Assembly: GCF_010093815.1 (NCBI RefSeq)
Contig: NW_022985573.1
Location: 63,685-127,684 of the forward strand
Length of the DNA stretch: 64,000 bases
Origin: Pseudovirgaria hyperparasitica
Taxonomy: Eukaryota; Ascomycota; Dothideomycetes; Acrospermales; Acrospermaceae
Reading direction: 5' to 3'
Part shown: positions 59,967 to 64,000 of the stretch, piece by piece
How the letters are laid out: each line of letters begins with the position of its first letter
Position numbering within the stretch: position 1 is the stretch's first letter
Notes under the pieces: generated by a model
Database searches by the model: none
The model's input: only the letters and a program-made list of their open reading frames with translations
What the model was told of the DNA's origin: nothing
Made by a program: the position numbers and the translations under genes

Positions 59967-61595
59967 TCACTTCTTTCGCGGAGTGCTTGCCCTCCATCCA
60001 ATCATCTTCTTTACAAGGCCCGACATCAGTCCGTTTTCAGACTCATCAACTCGCGAAGAATTGTCTGCGTCGAAGACTTCTGACCCGTCTCGGTCGTCGA
60101 GGTCCCCTTCATCTCCCTCGTCTCCCTCGTCTCCATCGCTGTACTTAGAGTCACCTATATCTTCCTCCTCGTTGTTTTCCTCCTCGTCATCCACCCGTCC
60201 CTCTAGATCTTCTTCCTCTATGGACGATGCCGAGTCTTCGTTATTAAAATCGTCGACCTGGGATCTCATCTTTGACAGTGCGAAGTGAAGCAACCGGTTG
60301 GCAAAATCATTTAAACCGGATACCTTGCAGAGCTGTGCAAGACCTGCTTGTGTGAAGTGGTCCTGGGCTTGTGGCCACCACTTTGTTCCGGAAAACGGGA
60401 CCTCTCTCCAGAATCTATGGCTTATTAGTATGAAGATATCATGGAATTTCATAGTGGTACGTGCTTCTTCAAGCTCAACTCGTCCTGGTGTCGGTTCAAA
60501 TCGGCCTGTGCAAATATAAACAAGCAACCAGGACCCCAGATTGAAACGAAGTGGCCCATACGCTTTCCAAAAGCTACGCTTTCATCAATCTTCTCCAGCG
60601 TCCTGAGCCGAAACCGAGGATCGTTCGGCCACAGCGACTCCAGGAAGTCAGCAATGGCATCTCGGGTAGCCTTTATCGGCTTCCTTGCGGCGGCACCCTG
60701 GCGAGAATTCGACACCGGGAAGAGCTTAAGAAACTCGTGGTATACCAGCCAGCAATAGTAGATACATGCTCGGACATGGACTGTCTGGTCTGTCAAGGAG
60801 TCGAGGAAGAAGATGATTTCGCCAATGTTCGGGCCTACCGACAGCTTTCGAGTTCCTAAATCAAAAAATCGCTCGGGGGAGCCATTACACTTCCGCAGCA
60901 AGTTCTCAAGGGCGTCATTTACTCCAGTCTCTCGCTTTAGTATGGTCCATGGATCATAAGCTGGACGTACAATCGGTGTAAATACCAATGAATTGCGTGA
61001 CACACCAGAAGGTGAGCGGCCAGCAGAGTCTTCTACTTGCTTTGGCACCCTGCGTGGAGCCGTTGTGTTCTTTGCCATGGAGAATCTTTGGTAAAGGAAT
61101 TTCAAGTTCTTCTGGACCACAGCCGGAAGAATGATGTCAGATTCGAAGATCATCCTAACGGCCTGATTGTTGTCAGCCGACCCTCCTATTACGCTGTTCG
61201 TAGAGTTGTCTGTAGAACACTCGTACCTCGTTGTCTGAGAGTAGCCGAATGAACGTCTCAGTGAATGAAGGAGCGTCATACGCGCCACTGTTTGGTTCAT
61301 GGGCGTCACTCTCTGGTATGACGTCTTCGCACTCATCGTCGGATGGGCTTACACTTGGAGTTGGCTGTAGAGCAGCAGGTTCCTGCGTTGAAGGCTTTGG
61401 CGTTTGAGCTCGCTTTGGCGGTCGCCCACGCCTCGCTGGTGGAATAGGCTCTTGAGGTACTTGTGACTTTTCTGGCTCTACGGGCTGTGGTAGGGGAACC
61501 CTTGCTGGCTGCGAGGTACCATTAGCGTTAGCACTATTGTCGACACTTCGCTTGTTAATGCGCGTTAACCTAGAATTACCAGCCCGTGGAGGCAT
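59967..61595 (-). CDS. Orphan three-exon protein with N-terminal AT-hook and acidic C-terminus
   Basis: Minus strand, exons 61595-61227, 61162-60562 and 60505-59967; the total of 1,509 nt gives 502 residues without a stop. Intron 1 is 64 nt (GTACGA, CTGAC branch site, CAG) and intron 2 is 56 nt (GTATGG ... CAG, weaker branch site). Start MPPRAGNSRLTR chosen; an in-frame ATG 66 bp upstream (MRFSPFD) is an alternative. Residues about 48-60 read PARRGRPPKRAQT, a good AT-hook, suggesting binding to AT-rich DNA. The middle contains YDPWTILKRETGVNDALENLL and IIFFLDSLTDQTVHVRACIYY. Exon 3 has FWREVPFSGTKWWPQ, then an acidic stretch of E/D repeats, then a basic end. Nuclear location is inferred. It survives 0.5 kb from the Copia insertion with no visible damage. 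Confidence 0.68.
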
Positions 61596-64000
61596 TTTGA
61601 CCGTCCACACAAATGGAGGTAGAAAATTCTGCGCAGAAATGGTGTCAAAGGGAGAGAATCTCATTAGGAAAGCGAACGAAAGATAGAAACCGCGCCAAAT
61701 TTTAAGCAAACAATCCATGTGGCATGGGCCAATGATCTACGTTACACAGTTGAAGTAATAATATATATTAAATCCGCCTAAGGAACTAGCAAGCTTACCG
61801 GGAGTACACATGCTCTAAAAAGTTTCAAGAGTTAAGAGGGTTTCTGTAGCGAAGTCTAACATAGAATAACTAATAATATCTTCTATTATTAAGCCGACGA
61901 AGGGCCTCTTGGCCGTATTAAAGCCCTAGTACTATATATGACAAGGAGGCCAATAACGTGGATTCAGGCGTTAGTCTTAGCTAGATGCAACAGCCATCAC
62001 ATCGAACTTCATGACCTCTTCATCCTACGAGCTCTACCTTACGCATTTAATAATGCTTTTATAGTAGAGGTCATTGGCTTCTGCCGTTAATTACTATCGT
62101 TGCGCCCCCATTGACTAGACTCTTCTCTCTTACTAGAACTTAAGTATATACATGTATACATATTCTAAGCGTACTTGAATTCGCAAAGGGTTTAATCGAA
62201 AGGACTATAATTGGTAAATCTCGGTTACTCTAGGCTCTGATTATAACAAGGAAAATAATTTGTAACTTCTTGAAGTTTACTATTACTGAAACTCGGAGAC
62301 TCCGGGCTACGATTTTTGGAATAGAGTACGGTATAATGCTAGCTATTATCGAAACTCGGAGACTCCGGGCCACGATATTAGACTATAACATAGTATAATA
62401 CTTAGATACTAGACTATTAGACCTAGAGAGAGTAAAATAGAAATCCCTAGATTTCTTAAGATATACTTTTAGATATATATTATTGAACTCCGGAGTATAA
62501 TAGATAGTAATATAGAATAGTAGTTACTACTTAATATAATCGATGGCGTTAAACCGCTAGACTTATATAATCTGTTAGCGGTATTATTGGGACTTAACTA
62601 AGGTTAGGAGCTAGTAAACTTATATCTAAACGGGACTATCATAAAACTAAGAAGCTACTATGTCTAGCTCCAAGTACGATTAACATAATATTAGCGCTAT
62701 CAAGACCTTAGAACAAACCACTCATTGCTAAGATTATTGCTAGAATGCTTTGGCTCAAAGATATCTTCTCACAGCGGTGGCGATACTCAGTCCCACAGCA
62801 TCGATAAAAACGATTTTTGGCATATAATTATGAATCTTACAGATAAAAACTACCCTGTATAACGGTTCTTCTTTGCTTTTCCATCGAATACCATAATACC
62901 ATGCGTGCCACCGAACAGCAGAATAACATGCGAGTGATACATGCGATGAGTAACCCGTTTATTGCAATGCCCATAAAGTATGCTAAAAGGTCGAACTGTG
63001 CGAAGATGTCTAGCCACTCTTGATTTTGGAACGCGTTGCGACTCTGTTCGCGTTAAACATACGATCGCGAACAGACACTATTATCGGTAGATAAGGTCTT
63101 CCGTGATGCTGGTTAAAGACCAACTATTTTTTCGAAATTTCCCGAGAACTAATCACCGTTCATGCTGTTTCCCTTTCCGTTACACGGGTAAAACTCCATC
63201 CATAGGAGATGAGGACTTCCCTAGATTGGTATGTACTTCAAAACGCAAAACTAGCATAGATTTGTGCTACCGCCTCTGATACCTAGTAGTGCAGTCGACA
63301 CTGCTAAGTGATGTAGTGCTCTCTATGCTGTTAGGAAGGTGATTAGTGATTATCTCTAATGTGCCACAATCAATGAACAGCACTCCCACGCTTAGCTTTC
63401 GTCATAGTCCTTGCTTCTGGTCCCGAATCTAGAAATCCACTAGTCCAAGTGCGTATGTAAGCAAACAAGTTTTCGCGAAGGGTCCATATCAATCATGCTG
63501 TATTCAAGCCCTCGTGGATCTCGGCATGTGTTAGTATAAGTAATATCAAGCAACCTACCAATTGTGCGTGAGATAGGCACCAAGGTTTGAAAAATATCTA
63601 AGTACATATACAAAAGAAGCGACGAGAGTCCGTATGGGCTTTTGGACGTCAAATGTAGATAAAGAAGAGTACCTAGAATATTACTATGATCTAGTCATCA
63701 ACCTCTATATAGAATAAGACTTGGATAGAAACGAAGTGGTGAGGTAATGCTTCTGTTATAGATAGCCATGCTCATACCCTAGTCTAGCGAATACGACTTT
63801 GGCCGCAGCCATGGGGCCACCAGTCATAAGAGCAAGAAGGTGTGCGACTCCAGACACAAAGGAATTGTATAAGAGAAGCCGTGGATAGTAGAAACTATGT
63901 TACCAACCTGGCATTCGTGCCAAGCGGTTCATGTCCATTGAACATCAAAAAGAGTAAGCCGAGCCAAATTGATTTACAGATTCTTCGACTTCGACACTTT
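61596..64000. other. Non-coding right end of the window, partly RIP-like
   Basis: Upstream region of the AT-hook gene, then AT-rich, TAG-rich patches at about 61.75-61.93 and 62.3-62.7 kb that look like small degraded repeats. Beyond 62.7 kb the composition is normal, but only ORFs of 70 codons or fewer are present. No gene supported. Confidence 0.45.
62216..62375 (+). repeat. Tandem/dispersed repeat with core GAAACTCGGAGACTCCGGGC
   Basis: Two nearly identical cores at 62288 and 62351 (63-bp spacing) and a third, eroded one near 62216 (AAATCTCGGTTACTCTAGGC). Confidence 0.65.

Overview
The window looks like an accessory, repeat-rich stretch of a filamentous ascomycete genome, most likely Pezizomycotina and perhaps Dothideomycetes/Pleosporales. 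The grounds are introns of 42-64 nt, a nonribosomal peptide synthetase (NRPS) relic, a DUF7924-type gene, and AT-rich transposons with almost no CpA/TpG. That dinucleotide loss is the signature of repeat-induced point mutation (RIP). No species is claimed.

Layout. 1-18.9 kb is RIP-degraded repeat: LINE copy A (minus strand, cut by the window start), a chromodomain Gypsy fossil (minus), unassigned RIP-degraded DNA, and full-length LINE copy B (plus) with a 15-bp target-site duplication. 18.9-23.8 kb is a broken NRPS gene (minus). 24.5-31 kb is an island of small host genes: a kinase-like gene with one in-frame stop, a possible PD-(D/E)XK-like gene in two frames, and a probably intact two-exon DUF7924-type gene. 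31.7-32.0 kb is a heptamer microsatellite with an assembly gap. 32.5-45.4 kb holds orphan genes: one coiled-coil-type protein, then a run of loci encoding proteins with one to several membrane segments and long polar tails. At least two of these (35.0 kb and 41.2-42.7 kb) look like diverged, inverted paralogues. 45.4-48.1 kb is gene-poor.

48.1-59.4 kb is one Copia fossil (minus) with 162-bp LTRs and a 5-bp duplication (ACGGA). It carries two younger insertions: LINE copy C (5.28 kb, 15-bp duplication) and a tRNA-headed SINE-like element (0.95 kb, 12-bp duplication). The 3' end of that SINE-like element is clearly homologous to the 3' end of the LINE. 60.0-61.6 kb is a three-exon AT-hook gene (minus), and the rest to 64 kb is non-coding.

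The most interesting signals are the SINE/LINE shared-tail pair caught in one window, the palindromes repeated near both ends of every complete LINE copy, and the orphan membrane-protein cluster at 34.3-45.4 kb, which includes two ORF blocks that splice in silico into one gene of about 1,628 codons.
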